From contig JACDQD010000002.1 of the NCBI GenBank assembly GCA_019843655.1, positions 1,994,585 to 2,058,584 of the forward strand: a DNA stretch of 64,000 bases, written 5' to 3'. Positions within the stretch are counted from its first letter, which is position 1, and every line of letters starts with the position of its first letter. The translations under genes were made by a program, and so were the position numbers. The stretch comes from Lethocerus indicus (taxonomy: Eukaryota; Arthropoda; Insecta; Hemiptera; Belostomatidae). Under the pieces are notes generated by a model. It had not been told where the DNA came from. It saw only the letters and a program-made list of their open reading frames with translations, and ran no database searches. This document shows, piece after piece, positions 9,812-25,042 of the stretch.

Positions 9812-12800
9812 CTCATTCTTCTTTTTTCCCTTACAATACAAAATTCAGTCCGCCTGACGGGTAGATATTTCTGTTTGTTAACGCTTAATCGAATCCTTCG
9901 CAAGTTAATTATTTTCATTTATTCGCCCCGCTTCGGCTCTGTTGCGAAGTCCTCAATCGGTTTTCAGTATTTCCGCCCCGATGGCACTCCCTCCCTCCTG
10001 CCAGCTACATATCCGGATAGCGTGTCCATGACAGTCGGTGAACCGGGAGTTGGAAATTAATTAAAAAGGATCGCGTTTCATTGGGGCCTCCTCCGAACGC
10101 ACGGACACACTGCAGTCGCGTATTGCAGTCGGCCGTTGAAGAAAAAAAATAAATAAAAAACCCTCCTCCCTCCCTCCCTCCCCGTCGAAAAAGTGAAATT
10201 CGCGATGTCGTTTCTATTTGCGCCCTCCCGCTTATATTGGCCGGCGGGGCCGGAATAAACCCGGCTGTCAAATTTTGAACAACCATCCGGCACTATTTCG
10301 GCCTCGAGAATCGAATCAACATTTATTTATACCGGCCAATAAAATTAATTACAAAACCAATAAAATCTCTCTCTCTCTCTCTCCCTCTCCAACTGGTTAT
10401 TGTAAAACGAATTACCCGTTATAAACACAGATAAATTTTCCGCAATGGGCACACTATTTTCTCTCTACTTCTGCCCTCTAACAACCGACCCCACAGCATT
10501 TTACCTCACTGCCCCTATATAGTGCCGTTGTAAATCACAGTAGATTTAAACCTTTATCAGAGACAAAAGTGACGAAGAAACTTAACCCCCGTGGGTAAGT
10601 TGGAACCTACAACTGTTCTAAATTTTTACATTCTATTTTCCGAAGTTTGGTTTAATAGTATAGATGTGACTACAGAGTCGGTCCAAATTTATTTATATAT
10701 AATATATAAATGTGTATATTTATATAGCGCGAAATATTTAGAATGATTTATGATAAATAACGGACACGCAATAAGTTTGGCCCTCTAGACTTTTCATAAC
10801 TTTTCCTCATTAACGCCGTCATTATCTTAGCCGTCTCAATATTCGGCTGCGGGCGGAAACTCATTTCACTTTCGGTATCTTTCGGGTTCCAAACAAAATA
10901 TTTGCTTTGTCGGAAAATCTTGAGTAAACTTTCTTCGCGGTGATGAGAGGGAAGGGAGAGGGAGGGACCTCATACTACTGAAATAACATCGATTGGGGGA
11001 AAATCTTCGGCTAAGCTCGAAATGCAATTGATAGTACTTCGGTTTCTTGTTTCAATAATATGAGGAAATGAATTGAATTACATAATTCCCCTACTATAAT
11101 TTGAATGTTAGGTTTCGTGCCGACCATAGGACACTGGGCATGTGGGCGCACTGTTGTATTGACACGATTTCATGAAATTTCAATGACATTGTCACAATGA
11201 GGAGGCAAACGGCATCTTTAAACTTCACGCTTCATAGCCAAGGTGTTTTCCATTTAGAATATGGGTTTCTTTATCTAAATAACAATACAAATATGTTATT
11301 AAATAACAATACATAGTTACGTACGACAGCAAGCCCCGAAATGCCGGTAAAGTCTCTGTATATGAAAAATCGTTCTCGTACTGTGGTTTAAATAGATATA
11401 AATGTTTCGGTTTAATCTCTGACGCATTCGTCTATTCCTTTATCTTTCAGTGAGGTGGCCGCACTATCCGGACTGATATTTGTCATATCCGAGTCGTTTC
11501 GTTGTTCTTTATTATTTCTTTTTCCCTTTTTTTTTACGCCAACCCTTTATTTTGCAATCCGCCCGCGACAATCGCTTCTGTACTCTGCCGAGCCTAGTAT
11601 ATCTCACCCTGTAACAGCCTCCCCCCCCCTCCCTCTTATATTTCCTTTCTTTTTTACCGAGACTTCATTCCAGAGTTTCCTCCCGTGGCAGAATGAGAGA
11701 AGCTGCACACAATTCCTGTATTTCTTCACTCTCCCCCTCTCGGCTCTGAAGGCGAAGCGAGGGTCTTCATTCAGACACAACGGGGATGATGAAAGACCCA
11801 CCCCCCCCCCCCCTACTCCAACCCTTCACCCAGCCAACCCTAGTCCAATTTTTATACTTGAAAACTTCATATTGCTTCCTGGGGAAGGAAGAAGGCGGGG
11901 CTCCCTCTGTCGGCCCCGTTCATATTGTTCCTGCCAACTTGATGAATTGAACCCGATGTTTTACTTGGTATCTTGAAATGATAAGAAAATTGTGTAAAAA
12001 AAATAAAGGTCCGCCGTCTTGGATAAGGATAATTCAAATTATTGAATTGTAAGCAAACTTTTAATGGTTAAATTGGTTATACTAGGCCTGTACTGAATAG
12101 ACGAATGCGTGAGCTAAAATCCCGGTAGCCGCACTAATGGCGGGCTTAGGGTCACCTGCCAGCGCTGTTTTACTTAATTTATACCAGGGCACAATTATCG
12201 CCTTCATCGATTCCAATTCCGCAGAGTGAATCCCTAAGCAACATCTCCGGGTTTTTAACAGCGTTTCCCCCACATATATATAATATGTACGTTACCCGTG
12301 ACCGGTGCATTATTACCAAATGAAGTCCCGAGGATGGAAGGGGAAAAAAGAAAGGTTGCCCGGCGCGGGGCGCCTCTCCACTCTCGGTCTTGATATTTAA
12401 CGAGTGTTTGCATAAAAATACAAACAACCTTTTGACGTGTGGTCGGCCGGTTGTGGAGGAGCGGGCCCAGTGCATACACACTGCTTAAAATAAAAATCCG
12501 GCGTCGGGGAACCCGGGGCCCATTCCATATGCATGAAGCCCAAGGAGTAGCAGATATGCAAATTCGTTTTCCTACTCGGCTCCACTATTTCCTTCCTCTC
12601 GCTCACTCTCTTTATCTGGCTCTCCCTTGCCTCTTTTAGGAGGAAGAGTTCCTTTGGGCCGTAGGAAAAGGCGGGATAAAAAGGGGAGATTCCCCCCGAG
12701 GAATAATTTAAGCCCTAATTCTTCCTTCGGCTCACCCAACCCCTCCCCCCCCCCCGCCGCCGCCAATGCCGTCTCCGCCACTTAACAATTGGGTTAATTT

Positions 12801-14400
12801 AGAATATTAAATATTCTTTTGATCGGAAAGCTGTCTCGTCTTAATTGAACAAACGTAAATTAAAAACCGGGCGGCAAAAGGGGAAATAAAAAGAAGAAAA
12901 CAATGCGACGCCCCTCCTTGTCCCTGAAATAATATTCATTTTAATGATATTTCTCGCCTTTGATTCCGGCCCGAATATAACGCTTTAATTTGTGCCGGAT
13001 CGCCGACGTTTCCTTTCATCGCATTCCAATTATTAATAACGAACGTGTCGCAACACACGGAGCTTGCGGCGGTCGTGTTAAAAAACAGATATACCGCTTG
13101 TATAACACTGTCGGGCCCGGCACCTTGAACTACTTTGTATATTTACAGAAATGGATTTTGTTTCTTGAATCGGCTTCGTCGAATAATGAAGTCTCTTCAA
13201 ATAATGCGTAACAAGAGATTTGAGGAAAAAGATGAAAAATTGCCAACAGATCCTATTTAGGATTTGAATCAAGTCCTTCATTCAACCTTCTTCACTGAGA
13301 TGGAAGCCAATAAATTTGTCAAATAAACAATATAGACAGAATGGATGCAATGAGAATTTTTCAAATAAGCTCTAATAGCGGACATTGGAAAATATAAAAA
13401 AAAATGAACGTGGCACTGGGGGCTAATGAGTTCAAACTTCCAACTTTGCTGAATCGCTTAAGCGATTTTTATCACTTCTATGTAAGTGATCAACTACAAG
13501 TTGGAGATTACAAATTTTCAACCCGCATCAAGCGAAACCGGGCGGTTAGTTCATTCTGGCGTCAACTAATCTTTCAGATCGTCGTACATGTAGCAGCTAC
13601 AGTGGTCACGGCTCCTACGGAATAGTAAATAATGTCGTAATTTTCAGTAATTAGCGGGACAAAGTATTTAGTTTGAGCCCCGACTCCAGCGTACCGCTCT
13701 CTGGCTAATATTTGTCTCGCCTATACGAGAGTATGTTGTTTGACCGCAGAATGGAAGACAAACTCCGTCCCAGTAATGCGGTACAATTAAACGAAATCCG
13801 CGCAGCGTTGTGAAAACATTTACACTGGGGCCGCCGTTTCTGTTAATTGATTAAATGTAATCGTCGGTGGCTTTCATCAAAAAGGCCCCATCTCCGGGCG
13901 TACCCCTTTTAAATGATTAAATAATTTGCAAATCTCGGTCGCCGGCCGACTCGGCCATCAGACATTCCCTGTGATCCACTCTCGAGGCCACTTTCGGGGC
14001 CCTCCCTCATCCCTTGTCTCCCCGCCCGGAAGCGAACCGTTTAAATAATAGATCGCCTTCTCGGATTGCTCTATAAATATCAAGAGACTCGCGGCCCCTA
14101 ATTACCCGGCCGGTTTTGGACCTCCTTCCTCTTTCACTCTATTACCTGCAGTAGAGTCCATTCTCGCCCCCTTGCGTCGCGCCCGTCGACCCCTTTCACC
14201 GCCCCAATGACAACCTAAACCGATACTCTCGGACAGAACCGGTAACCCGACCTCGTTTCTAAACATACTCCTCACGCTTCTATGCCAAAGTCGCCCTATA
14301 GCGAGATACCGAACGCAATTGACGGGTACGGGTTCGGTACGTTATAATACGGTAAATTAGAAAGACGCTGTATTCACTATGAAAATTCACCGGTGTATCT
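9812..14400. other. Gene-free stretch, low-complexity blocks
   Basis: Contains a CT microsatellite (10366-10383), pyrimidine-rich blocks at 11490-11660 and 12690-12770, and C runs near 11800. A 173-codon open frame (11455-11976, +) is mostly low-complexity pyrimidine sequence and I do not call it a gene. Nothing else recognised. Confidence 0.55.
10366..10383 (+). repeat. (TC)n microsatellite
   Basis: Uninterrupted TC units followed by a pyrimidine-rich tail. Confidence 0.85.
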
Positions 14401-17400
14401 TCATACGCAAATCTTAAAATGCAAGCAATTTTCACAACTAGGGTAACAACTCGCTGCTTCGTTGGTTCGCCTCAACTTTCGCAGAAGTGCAACATATTTG
14501 GGGTTGAACAAAAGAAAAATAAATCTCCTCAAAATAATCCAACTCAAATAGAGTGAACAACGAATGTATACTCTACCGAAATGGATTTTGCAATAATTTA
14601 AAATCACACTTTATTAATTATGATAAATGGTGTGTCAATTCATTAGACCTTTCATTAGCTGCGGAAACTTATTTAAAATGTGTATACCTCGAAAGCAGTT
14701 ATATCGAAATTCCTTTAAGTGTTAGTCGCGACTGATTTAATGAATTTTCTAGAATAAAAGTACAAAACACCTGAATCCACGATTAAAATTTCATAAAAGC
14801 TATAATTTTGTGAAGATCAACCAGATAATATTTCGAAACAGATTAACTAATTCTGAGTTTTCTCTCTTGAACTATGGGCTAGTTGCTTGGATATATATAA
14901 TATCTATATATATATATGTGATGAATTTCGGTAGTGATATTCTCAGTGGGAATTCGCGCTATACGAGCGGTATACGAGGGTATGGAATGTTGTGTCAAAT
15001 GAACCGGGGCCGTTGGATTTGCCGAGATGCCAGCCGGGCCCAACAGACTGAGATACAATCGTGGATTCCGTACAGCAAGGGAGGAGGATTCCGGGTATGG
15101 CCAGATGTGGGTGGGGGGGGGAGCAAAAATGAATATCCAGAACGCTCAGATAATGACGGGGTTTCCAGCCTAGAAGGGGCGCAACGGTATTTTCTAAAAG
15201 AAAGTACCCCCAGCTTTCTAATTATCGGATAATTCACTGCAACCGATTGTTCATTTTCAGTATATTCAGTATATAATGTCTTATTTGAGTTTGGGGCATT
15301 TTTATTACAGTCTTCGTGTGAGGCTACTTTGCTGTCGTTGTAGCTAGTAAATGTAGGAGAACTTGCCAAAATATAAGTTGGGGACAGTATTCAACGATTT
15401 CTAATAACTCTCGCTAACATTATACCGCGAGTGCCGGGCTCTGTCCCGGACAATGGCCGTCCACCAGACCGTATCCTTTCAATAAATCTGTCACCAATCC
15501 CCGATTGGGAAGCCGTTTATATTGTTTCTTCAATTGTTGTCGCAGAACCAATTGATAATGGATTCAGTCACCAAGATATCCGGCCTCGGTGTCGCCAGTC
15601 GACGAATGAATTACAGACAATTACTATTCACCGCATATACCAAAGATATATGGCTTGATTGAGGCTATTTTTGTGTAAATATCATGACTAAAAATTTGAT
15701 ACTGAGTTTTATATGAAAATCCTCTTGTTATATTAGCCTGGAAACTTACTAAACATTCATTTTGTTACAACATTAAACATGCTTTCAACAGCGTTCTTAG
15801 ATGATTAAACAAATTGTATAATTCTACTTTGTGGTGCCGTTTTACAGTATCGCTGCAATGTACACTGTGGGCATTCTATACGAGTGATGTACAGTTTCGC
15901 TAGTACTATAACAGTAGTGAACGTGCACTATCGCGTTCGGGTATGCCGGGCACGTTCTGCGCCTTAGCCGCACACTACCGACAACCGCTTCTTTTTTATG
16001 GTCCTATTCTCATTGTTATGTGCATTTCGTCATGAGCATTGCGAGGGGGTGGATTTTTCTGCGGTGTGTGGGGGGGGGGGGGGCGCCCCCGAAACTTTCT
16101 ATTTAAGCGTCAAATACCGAGCGTTAGTTTTCGTGCTAAGAACGCCATCATTTTAAACACTTCATTTCTTTCATCCTTCCGGTTGATACGTTGATAATAG
16201 TCTCGAATTAAGAACGGAGAAAAGAAATCATTTTACGGCACGATAGAAATACCCTATAGGGCTATACTTTCGGCCCATACAAAGTAGGAGAGCCTAATAG
16301 GTATTCTCGTCCAGGGGGCTTCAATATATTACCGGCAAATGTGCGTATTTTATGCGGGCGCCCCCAGCCGTTTGGGTCGGGGGGGGGGGGCCGCCCCGGC
16401 AATATGCGGCCCACTTCCTTGCAAATCCATTCACAAGCTTTCAACTCGAGCCCTCTCCCACAGAGAGAGAGGGAATATTTAATAAAGTTTTTTGGGGTCG
16501 CCTCCTCAATCGTCGATCCTTTAGGCTCAATGTGCCACTTGAACCGCACTGAGCGCTTTTTTTTTTTACGGATTTAGAGCAGTTGATGCTTATTGAAAAC
16601 TAGTTTCCGTCACAAACCTTGTGTGCACTATTGGATACAAAAAAAAAATTAAGAACGTACTTAGAGAATAATAATATGTACGCTAAATCAGTTTCCTGCT
16701 TGTCACCCGTTTTAATGCCAGTGAGTGAACGAAACCCACTCATTCAAGTCAATATTATCATTGCGCTTCTACTGAAAATATGATTTTTATTCTATGGGCG
16801 GTTTCACCTTGTATTTTGGCTACTACTCGGTTGCATCATCTGTGATAGGCACAAATGAAAAAAGACCTGATATCGAATAATTAGAAATTCTGAAAAGTGT
16901 ACCGGATTTGATTTACAGACCTCATATTGTATTTTTGGTCTGCGGGATGGCGGTTTAATTATCGTACTAAGGTTCTGTATGGACGATATTTGCCTACATT
17001 AAGACTCTGCGCGGATAAAAAATTGAAAGCTTATTGATATTTTCGATCGATGTTTGTCCCCGCTGACCGGTCGTTATCTGTTTGGCGCTGTGTATAATTG
17101 GGGAGACGGCGATAAGGGGCATTATTATTATTGGGGATGGTGGGGGTTGGAAGGCGGCAATTAGGGGCGGTCGACCCGGCCAAGGATAATGCCGATCCGA
17201 ATACTCCGAGAGCGGCTCGCTTTCCAGCGGGACTGGCGCACCCCCACCCTCCCCCCGCCACCGCCCCCGGATGGCGGGGAAATTCGCAGGCGACGACCTC
17301 CCGATTAGGCCGAACCGCGAGTAATTGGGCCCAGAGATGTCGCACAGAGATTAGGCCAATTATTGCCCGGTTTGGACAGTAATGTGATTCGGGTTACGTC

Positions 17401-20400
17401 TCCCGGATTGAGTCCGACGGTAGATGAATTTCCACCCGCGGGCCACAACAAAATGCTAAAGTTTATATAACAGTAACGACCGGCATTTCTTTCCTCACGA
17501 TATTGGAACCCCTGTATTCGGATTTCACGCTTACGTTCGAGGTACATTACTGGCGGAATTTATTTCTTACCAAGTTTAATACAATTACGTCGATGTCTGC
17601 GATGTAACGAAGTTCACTTCGATTGCTTTCCGAACAATCTCCACAAAATCCTAAAAAAAATGCGGCCAATAAGAAATATTCCGTTTGAGCAGGGATGAAA
17701 AATTCTAGCATGTACCGATTCGTTTCGGTTCGGTTTGGCCAGATAGAAATTATACGGTGTATTGAAACAGGGCGTCCGAAAACGGATTTCCTTTCTGTCC
17801 GCGGAAAACATTTGTTTGATTTTCAATGATAACCGCAAACTATATTAATGGACTTCATTAATTAATTTTCGATAACCGGTTTGTAATACAGCGGTTCTTG
17901 TGTTCACAAAAGATCACGCCCCGGCGCAACACCAATAAGGTATTCGAAATTAATTACAGCCTGATACGCTCAACTCGTACATATTCGAAATAGGCGAAAT
18001 CCCGGCCGGCGGAAGCAGAAGATCACAAGAATCACAACTGTATTAATGGCCCGAATTAATTGGGCCGGCGTTGAAAAGGTCGCGGGGGTTATTGAGCTTT
18101 GAGACGGGCATATGATTATCGGCCATCGGCTAATTAAGTAAACAAAGGGGGCGAATTGCCGACGGGGCTTTCGCTCGGATAAACACAATGCGCCCAGATC
18201 GAATTCCGAGAAATATTCAATGACTTAACTGGTATCAGAAACTTACAGAGGTTCGAAGATAACTCCCAACATTTTTATTAATTACCTTACCAGCAATTAC
18301 AGTTATATCGAATCGGTAGTTGAGTCTCTCCCATTCGCGGTAAAGTACTTCTATTTACCGTGAAGCCCGGAGAAGGGCCGTCGTCAGTTTGATTAACGAA
18401 CCCCAAACCTGAGGTCCTCTTCGCTAGACATTAGTCGGTCAGGACACGTGCCGGGTTTATGAAGGACTGGGCCGATGGTTCTGGTTTATGAGGGTGGTGG
18501 CCTCCTCCAATGGGGCTGGAGTCGGAACCAATGTCGAGGGTTTTATGTTGAATGGTAATTTTTCCGTTGCGCTTACGTCTGCAAGAAGAGTGAATTAATA
18601 GAAGTGGTTCAGGCGGTCGGTACTTGGAATATTTTATTCCACTGGTGGGAAACCTGGGCTAATGAAAACCGTACGTACGTTTTTATCTTTTATATTGAAT
18701 TATAAAGGTCGTTACTCGGGTTCGTGGAGAGAGAGTCGGATGTACGTTTAAGGAACTTTCAGAAGGATCGTTACCGCGGGAAACGAACAAGTGTAAGCCG
18801 GAAAAAGAATTGGACGGTCCGGCGGTGGGCGGAAATGGGGATAGTAATCCCGGGAGACAGGAGGGTATAGCCTCCCGCGGAATAAGCCGTAAGCTGCAGA
18901 GCGGAGCCTTTAGCCTCCGGATCATTCTTTCTATGAACCCCCTCTTCCCATCCACCCCCACCCCCCCGGCAACGTCCCGACACCGTAGCAGCCGGCTAAA
19001 AACGTATAAATACGGCCCCGCCAAGGGCCGCCCGGGCCCTGTTTACGTCCCCGCCGATGAAGGCAAAGTGTTTTATCGCCTGCTCGAGGCTTACTCGGCT
19101 GCCGGCGAAGAATGCCTCTGAAAACATTCTGGGGATTAGATAATGTCGCCTCAACACCCCGCCCCGCCCTCAAGAGTTAGTATCAACTATAGGCGCTCCC
19201 TGAGTAACGCCCCCGAGGCCCTGGACTTATAAAGTGTTGACAGACGCCGGCGGATCTTTTATGAGAGAAACACCTCCATCTTTCTTTCCTCTAGATTTCT
19301 TCCCTGTTCCATTCCTACCCATTTCAACACTCGTGCCGATACATTATCCTTTTTACAATTTACATTCACTTTCAATTATGGAAAGAAGTATTTTTATAAT
19401 CTGCTTAAATCAGGTTTCAGTTTCCAATGAAATTCTATAACTCTACTAGCTCCAAGCCTCGTGGAGACACCGAAACTAATTGTTTAGTTTGTTCTTCTTT
19501 ATTATCGCGATACAATATTGCTCTTATTTATGATTCTACGAGAAATTTGAAATGCAGAGTTGGCAGGATTTTTTCTCTGAAGTACCCCAAGAGGAGAGAC
19601 TTATTTATCTCCACCATCGTGTTACATATATGTATTGTTGTACGTGTGCGCGCGGTCATAATAAAACCGAATGGGCGTAATACAAGGCCCGACTTGGGAG
19701 TCACAAATAAGGGCGGCCGATGGACAAGGGGGTGGACAAGGGGCCGGGAAAAATGAACAGAGAGTTGGGCCTTCAGAGTGTAAGCGGTTTTCCTTTTTAG
19801 TGCGGCCGGGCCCCGGCAACCCTCTCATAAAGCAGCCGCCAGGGCGACCAGGGGGTTGGGGGCGCCAACCCTCCACGACGACAAACCGTTATTTCAACAG
19901 ACCACTTTATGACCCCTTTATATAAACTCCGAACCGACGCCCACCACCACCACTCCGAGATGGAGAGAAAATCGCAAGGGCCAGAGACGCTGAATTAGTA
20001 GCGCTGTCGCCTGTGAGCCAACCTCAATGGGGAAAACTGCCTACGCAGTGCGCAGCCCAGTTTCAGCCTTTCACCTCGGAGTTGAATATCCGAAATGAAA
20101 ATTTCTAAACGTTTCTTGACAGACTGCAAAGTGTAATAAGTTTGAATATCCGAGGAGAGAACAGAATTAATCCGAAAGCACAGCCTAATCTGAGCCGGTA
20201 TAAAAGGGTAGTTACAAAGTACAACACAAGAAAACTAATGCCGAAACTGAAAATTGTATTGAATTAATGGCGTTCTATTTAAACCATATTTATTCTGCAC
20301 ACTTTAATTGTAAGATACTGTTAGTGTAGAACAAGTGAGATTAGTTAGAAATTCTGGCCGGTAATTATTCATAAAGTAATAACATGCATTCACCGCAGTT

Positions 20401-22027
20401 ATCGAAATAACCTGTCGGCTCGAAAGTAATATTTCCCAGCGGCGTCTGGCTGTCCCAAACTCTAATTCCTAGCGCTGGCCCGGATTGACGGGACTATCCT
20501 CTGGCCAAATGGTGTCCCGCTGGCTAAGTTTAAATCCCAAGACTTATACATCTGTCACTCCGCTTAGCGTTACCCGAATTAGGGACGCTTCCAGAACCAC
20601 CCACCCCACCGCCCCATCCCAACCACCCCGAACCCAAACACGCCGGTCTGGGTTTTAGGCTCCTCCTCATCCCCGTTATCCCACCAGAAACAGAATTAGC
20701 GGCAATACATCCGACGTCAACTATCTCTTTCCCCCATTTAAGTCCCTGCCCCGTCCAGCCGCACTGATTCTCGGGTTAAATGACCCCCGTATTGAACATT
20801 GTACAAAACGGCTTCCAGTTTCACTTTCGTTTTTTATAGTATAAAGTGCACTTCTCGCGCATTCCTATTGATTACAGAATTTCAGAATTTGCCAAGTTTC
20901 GCGAGTGATGACAGGCAAGTGTGCAACAGAAGGTTACTTATAGTGGCTAAAAAACAGAATCATAATATTCAAAATTTTACCCGAATTGTTTACCGTAAGC
21001 TAATTTAATATATTATAATTCAAATATCTTGTTCAATGCAGTATTTATTAATCGCATTATTTATGCACTAATTATTTGTTTAGTGCTGATAATTATTTAG
21101 TGAAATCATCAGAAATTAACTATCAAATGAATCAAACCAGTCAAAATTATAATGGAATAATTATACTTATACTAAGAGAGCGCATAAAATTAATATTGGT
21201 TATCTACATTGTACAGTTGAATAGATATAAAATATTGTTGATGTTTTGCGTGTAGGTTAATTCAAATTTTATTGTTTTTCACCGCAGCCAAGTTAATACC
21301 CCGACTTGGGATTTAATTTTTAACGCTCGACGTCTGCTCCAATATCATAATACCTGGAATGAGACACGTGACTCACGGCGGGTCGATTTGTCGGCGGAAA
21401 CGGCAGAAAAGGTAACAATCCGACAAATAAGTTGTGGGCGGGGGTGGGGGAGGGTTACGTAAGCGACTGTGTTACACAACGAGTAACCTGAGAAAGGGCC
21501 CTTTCCAGGGCCACCGCAGGGCTTTGATAAATGTCTCCCGTTCACCGTCGACGCGATTTAACGCTCCGGCTCTTATGGAAGGGCTGTCGTCAGCTAATTC
21601 ATCTGGACGCGTATTAACAACGATTCCCCGATTAAATTCCTTTGCCCTTATTCCCCTTATCACCGTTAAAATTCTTTCTTCTATATATTCGCAATCTGAC
21701 CGCCCGTTTCCTTGGACAAATAAACCCATCGTAAATAATTTCAAACACAACACACCTTTGAAGACCAATTTCGGCCAACGGAATTCGGAGTTGATACCGA
21801 AACTACTCTCAATATATATATCCAGTCTGAGACCGCCTATAATATATAATATCGGCGATTATAATAGGCCGTAATGGAATCAACTGCCGAAGTGTAACCC
21901 ACCGAGTGGAGCACACCTCAATCAATCGTTGTGTAAGCTCCTCTAATAATCAATGCGAATTTGCAAATGAGGGATAATACGGGCAGGGCTCGAACCCGGT
22001 CATATTGATTAAGAGAGAAGCACATAT
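14401..22027. other. Gene-free stretch
   Basis: No recognisable gene or transposon. Features seen: a short TA-rich tract at 14890-14920, G runs at 16070-16083 and 16380-16390, and GC-rich blocks near 17100-17340 and 18780-19210 with short open frames of low complexity. Confidence 0.5.
16070..16083 (+). repeat. Poly-G tract
   Basis: More than a dozen consecutive Gs followed by CGCCCCC. Such runs are prone to slippage and assembly error. Confidence 0.7.
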
Positions 22028-22055
22028 TAATATATATATACTGATAATATATATA

Positions 22056-22110
<55 letters not shown>
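22028..22110 (+). repeat. (AT)n microsatellite
   Basis: Interrupted TA/AT units from 22028, then a pure AT run of about 50 bp (22061-22110). It is self-complementary and could extrude as a cruciform. Confidence 0.9.
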
Positions 22111-22113
<3 letters not shown>

Positions 22114-25020
22114 ATTTCGTAAACGTTCCGAAAAATTTTGAACCTCATCCCTCAACGAATGGGAACGCTTAGATGGGGCCACCACTAAATAGTAAAGAGC
22201 TCATTTCCGGCCGGTAAAACAGGGCAGTTTTTCTTTCCTCGAAAAGGCAAGTAGAGCTCCGGGAATCGGATCGTTTCTGCGACCCCCGGCCGGAGGCTGT
22301 AGGGGCGGGACCAGAAAAAAATGCCATGCATCAAGTCCAAGAGTCGAACAGATAAAGTTTCCCCATTATTTGGACGGTCGAAACAAAAGGGGGAAATAGG
22401 GAATAAGGTGGGGGAGTGTTGGAGTGTAGGCTCGCGGGGAATAATTCCCGTGCGGGAACTGCCCCCGCAGAACGGGAGGATTCCCTCGGAAGATAAGCTC
22501 TAAAACAATAATTTACGATGTATGGGGTGGAGGCGGCGTTGGAAGGCTTTCGTCGCGGTCTCCTTCCTGTGTTTTACACACCTCCCCTCCCCTCCCTCCA
22601 TCCCTCTTTCTCTTTTTCCCTTCCGGCATCCTCCCTCTCACCCTCCCTCCAACACCATCCCTCTCGGAAGCCGTACGCTTTTTAGCCCGATACGTTTGGA
22701 CCCCCGATTCACGTGGGACGATAGATTCTTACTTTTCGCCCGCATTTAGAATCTACACCGGTGGGGTGGGGTGCACTGTCACAAGCATATAGGGTGTTTA
22801 TTTGTGTCGAGTGTTTAATGCGGGTTTATTTGCGAGATCCGCTCGTAATCAGGCCAATTGGATTTGATACCTGACGGACCATGTGTTAATTACACTAACG
22901 CCACGCTCAGCGATCACACGATAAATAAACCGGAATTCGGATTTGATTTAACTCAACCTCAACTGAATTCCTAACTCGTCGGCATTTCTTTATCCATTCG
23001 GCTATAATCATTATCGTCTTTTCGTCCGAATTCCTCGATGAAGTCCAGGATAATTTCGCAATAAAGTATATATTCCCCCTCGCGATACACCTTCGCGGAG
23101 GACTTTCTCCGCCGTCAGTATCATTCTTTCAACCTGAAAAGGCCGTTTGGCAACAGTCCCGGATCAGGTCAATTCGAGAGATCTGAAACTCGTCCGAAAA
23201 CCGTTTAGTAGTCAAAAAACGGAAGATTTTTATAAAATAGTAGCCCGGCCGAGGTTGGCAACGGGATACCGTCCCTCCGAATGTTTTAAACTATTTCCGG
23301 CCTAATTCAGTTATCGCAGAAATCCGTTTCTTTTTCGGTTTCTTCCATTTTTTGCGGCCGCAGTCGGACGGCGACAGTCGTCGCTGTAATAACTATAAAA
23401 TACTGTCTTCCATTTCCCGGCAACAAATTGTTATGAACACAGGGCGGCTGGCTGCCACAGCGTTGAACATAAAAAACTCATTAGAGGCCTTAGTGGTTTG
23501 GTCCGGGGGTGAGAGGGGGTTGGAACGAGCATGACAAACGTTTCACTCTTGATTATGCCCCCATTTTTTTTTTTTTTTTAACTCCTTTTTGCGGGACGGG
23601 GTCGCAGTTTATTCTCACAACACCTGGAATTGTAGATTTTGTCGGGACGAAGAGCGGGGGAGGGGGAGAAGAAAAAAAAAAGGAAATTTAAAGATGGGAG
23701 CCACTCGGGTTGATTTATCGGCTGGTGGGGACGCTAATGAGGCCGGCTTTTTTCCCCCCTCCGGGATTGGCCCCCTCACGCAGTGGCCGACCCCCGCAGC
23801 CAACAAAAAAAAAATCGGGCTCGGCTTAATTGGTCTTGTCCAATTCCACCGTTTAAGGGACTCTTGATTTCTTTAGCAGCGCCGGAGGAAAAAAAGGGGC
23901 CGCAAACGGCCGCATTTTCGGTTGACATCCCTATTGCGGTCAACACACAACTGTTCGACAATATTTTATTCGTTTATGTATACTGTACAGTACAGGAATA
24001 CGGTGTCGGCGATATACATTATATTCGGATGAAAGCGAACCGAGTATATGACAGCAGTTGGCACGAGTACAACTATAAATAGTGCAGTGAAATGACATGC
24101 AATTTTGTTGTCCTCACTTGGCCGTATGCTGCTGCCGGTGTATGCGCTTGCATGCATAGCTACAATAGCTGAATTTAATTTAAACTTCCCTGTCTGTTAT
24201 ATCATAACTTGCAACATCCAGTCGGTGAAATAATAAAAATGATATTGCACAAATTCGTCCTTTGATAGTTTTATTTATATTCCAACTGCCAGAGTATTCG
24301 CAGTTTATTGTTTTTCCATTGAATTTTTCCGTTCACCTATTTTTCCAGCGGGCGCGAACTAGACGATTTTACATACTCTTCTTATCCTTCAGGGCGATGA
24401 ACGATGCCTCTGATTTTATGCTAGTTTGTTCGAATAGGTAATATCTCATTTCTATTGAGTTCCGCCGTTACAATGGCCACTTCCGGAAATATAACACCGC
24501 CAGTGCCCCGGCAATGAAATAAGGAAATGTTGTTATCGTCACAAACTAAAAGTCGTTTGCAAATTCCGATTCGAAATTTATGAATAGCGCTTCCATCCCC
24601 CCCAACGTCGAATATTGCCTTAGGATGGCGGCGGGGGAAAATATGGGCGGAGGACCGATGGAATTTTCATATCCGACATAACCCTTTGTCACTTGTGTGT
24701 AAATGCTCCATAAAATCGCATAATATATTACAGCGGGGAGTACACTTAAAGTTAACGACATTCGGACGGCCTGCCCTTCGGCCGGCGTTAAACCGACGAC
24801 GACACAACCCTTTCCCCCACAGTGAATAGCTTTACATTGGAATGAGAAAATAACTGAATTACTAAACTATACATTCGGTTCAGTGTACATTACTGTTCGT
24901 ACACGAAACACTACTTTAGCGTTTTATATCTGCTCACCGAATATGTTCACATGAGCTTCGTGTGTGGGACTTATAACCGGCCACTTTTTAAGGCTTGATT
25001 ATAAATTGGAGTTGCCTAAG
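22111..25020. other. Gene-free stretch
   Basis: No gene recognised. It holds C/T-rich sequence at 22570-22660, a T run near 23562-23579, and scattered A runs. Confidence 0.5.
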
Positions 25021-25042
25021 TCTTTCCTTTTCAGGTAGGGCA
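25021..25042 (+). other. Candidate recursive splice site
   Basis: The tract TCTTTCCTTTTCAG joins directly to GTAGGG (junction 25034/25035). It is a good acceptor against a weaker donor, 218 bp upstream of a second such junction. Confidence 0.35.

Noticed and set aside
11455..11976. 173-codon open frame, plus strand
   Set aside because: Mostly pyrimidine-rich low-complexity DNA giving Phe/Ser/Pro/Leu runs; composition explains the lack of stops.
21434..21874. 146-codon open frame, plus strand
   Set aside because: Glycine-rich start arises from a G-rich patch; the rest has no motif. Treated as chance.
21985..22000. GGGTTCGAGCCC on the minus strand, like a tRNA T-arm (B box)
   Set aside because: No A box, anticodon arm or acceptor pairing upstream; flanking sequence is AT microsatellite.
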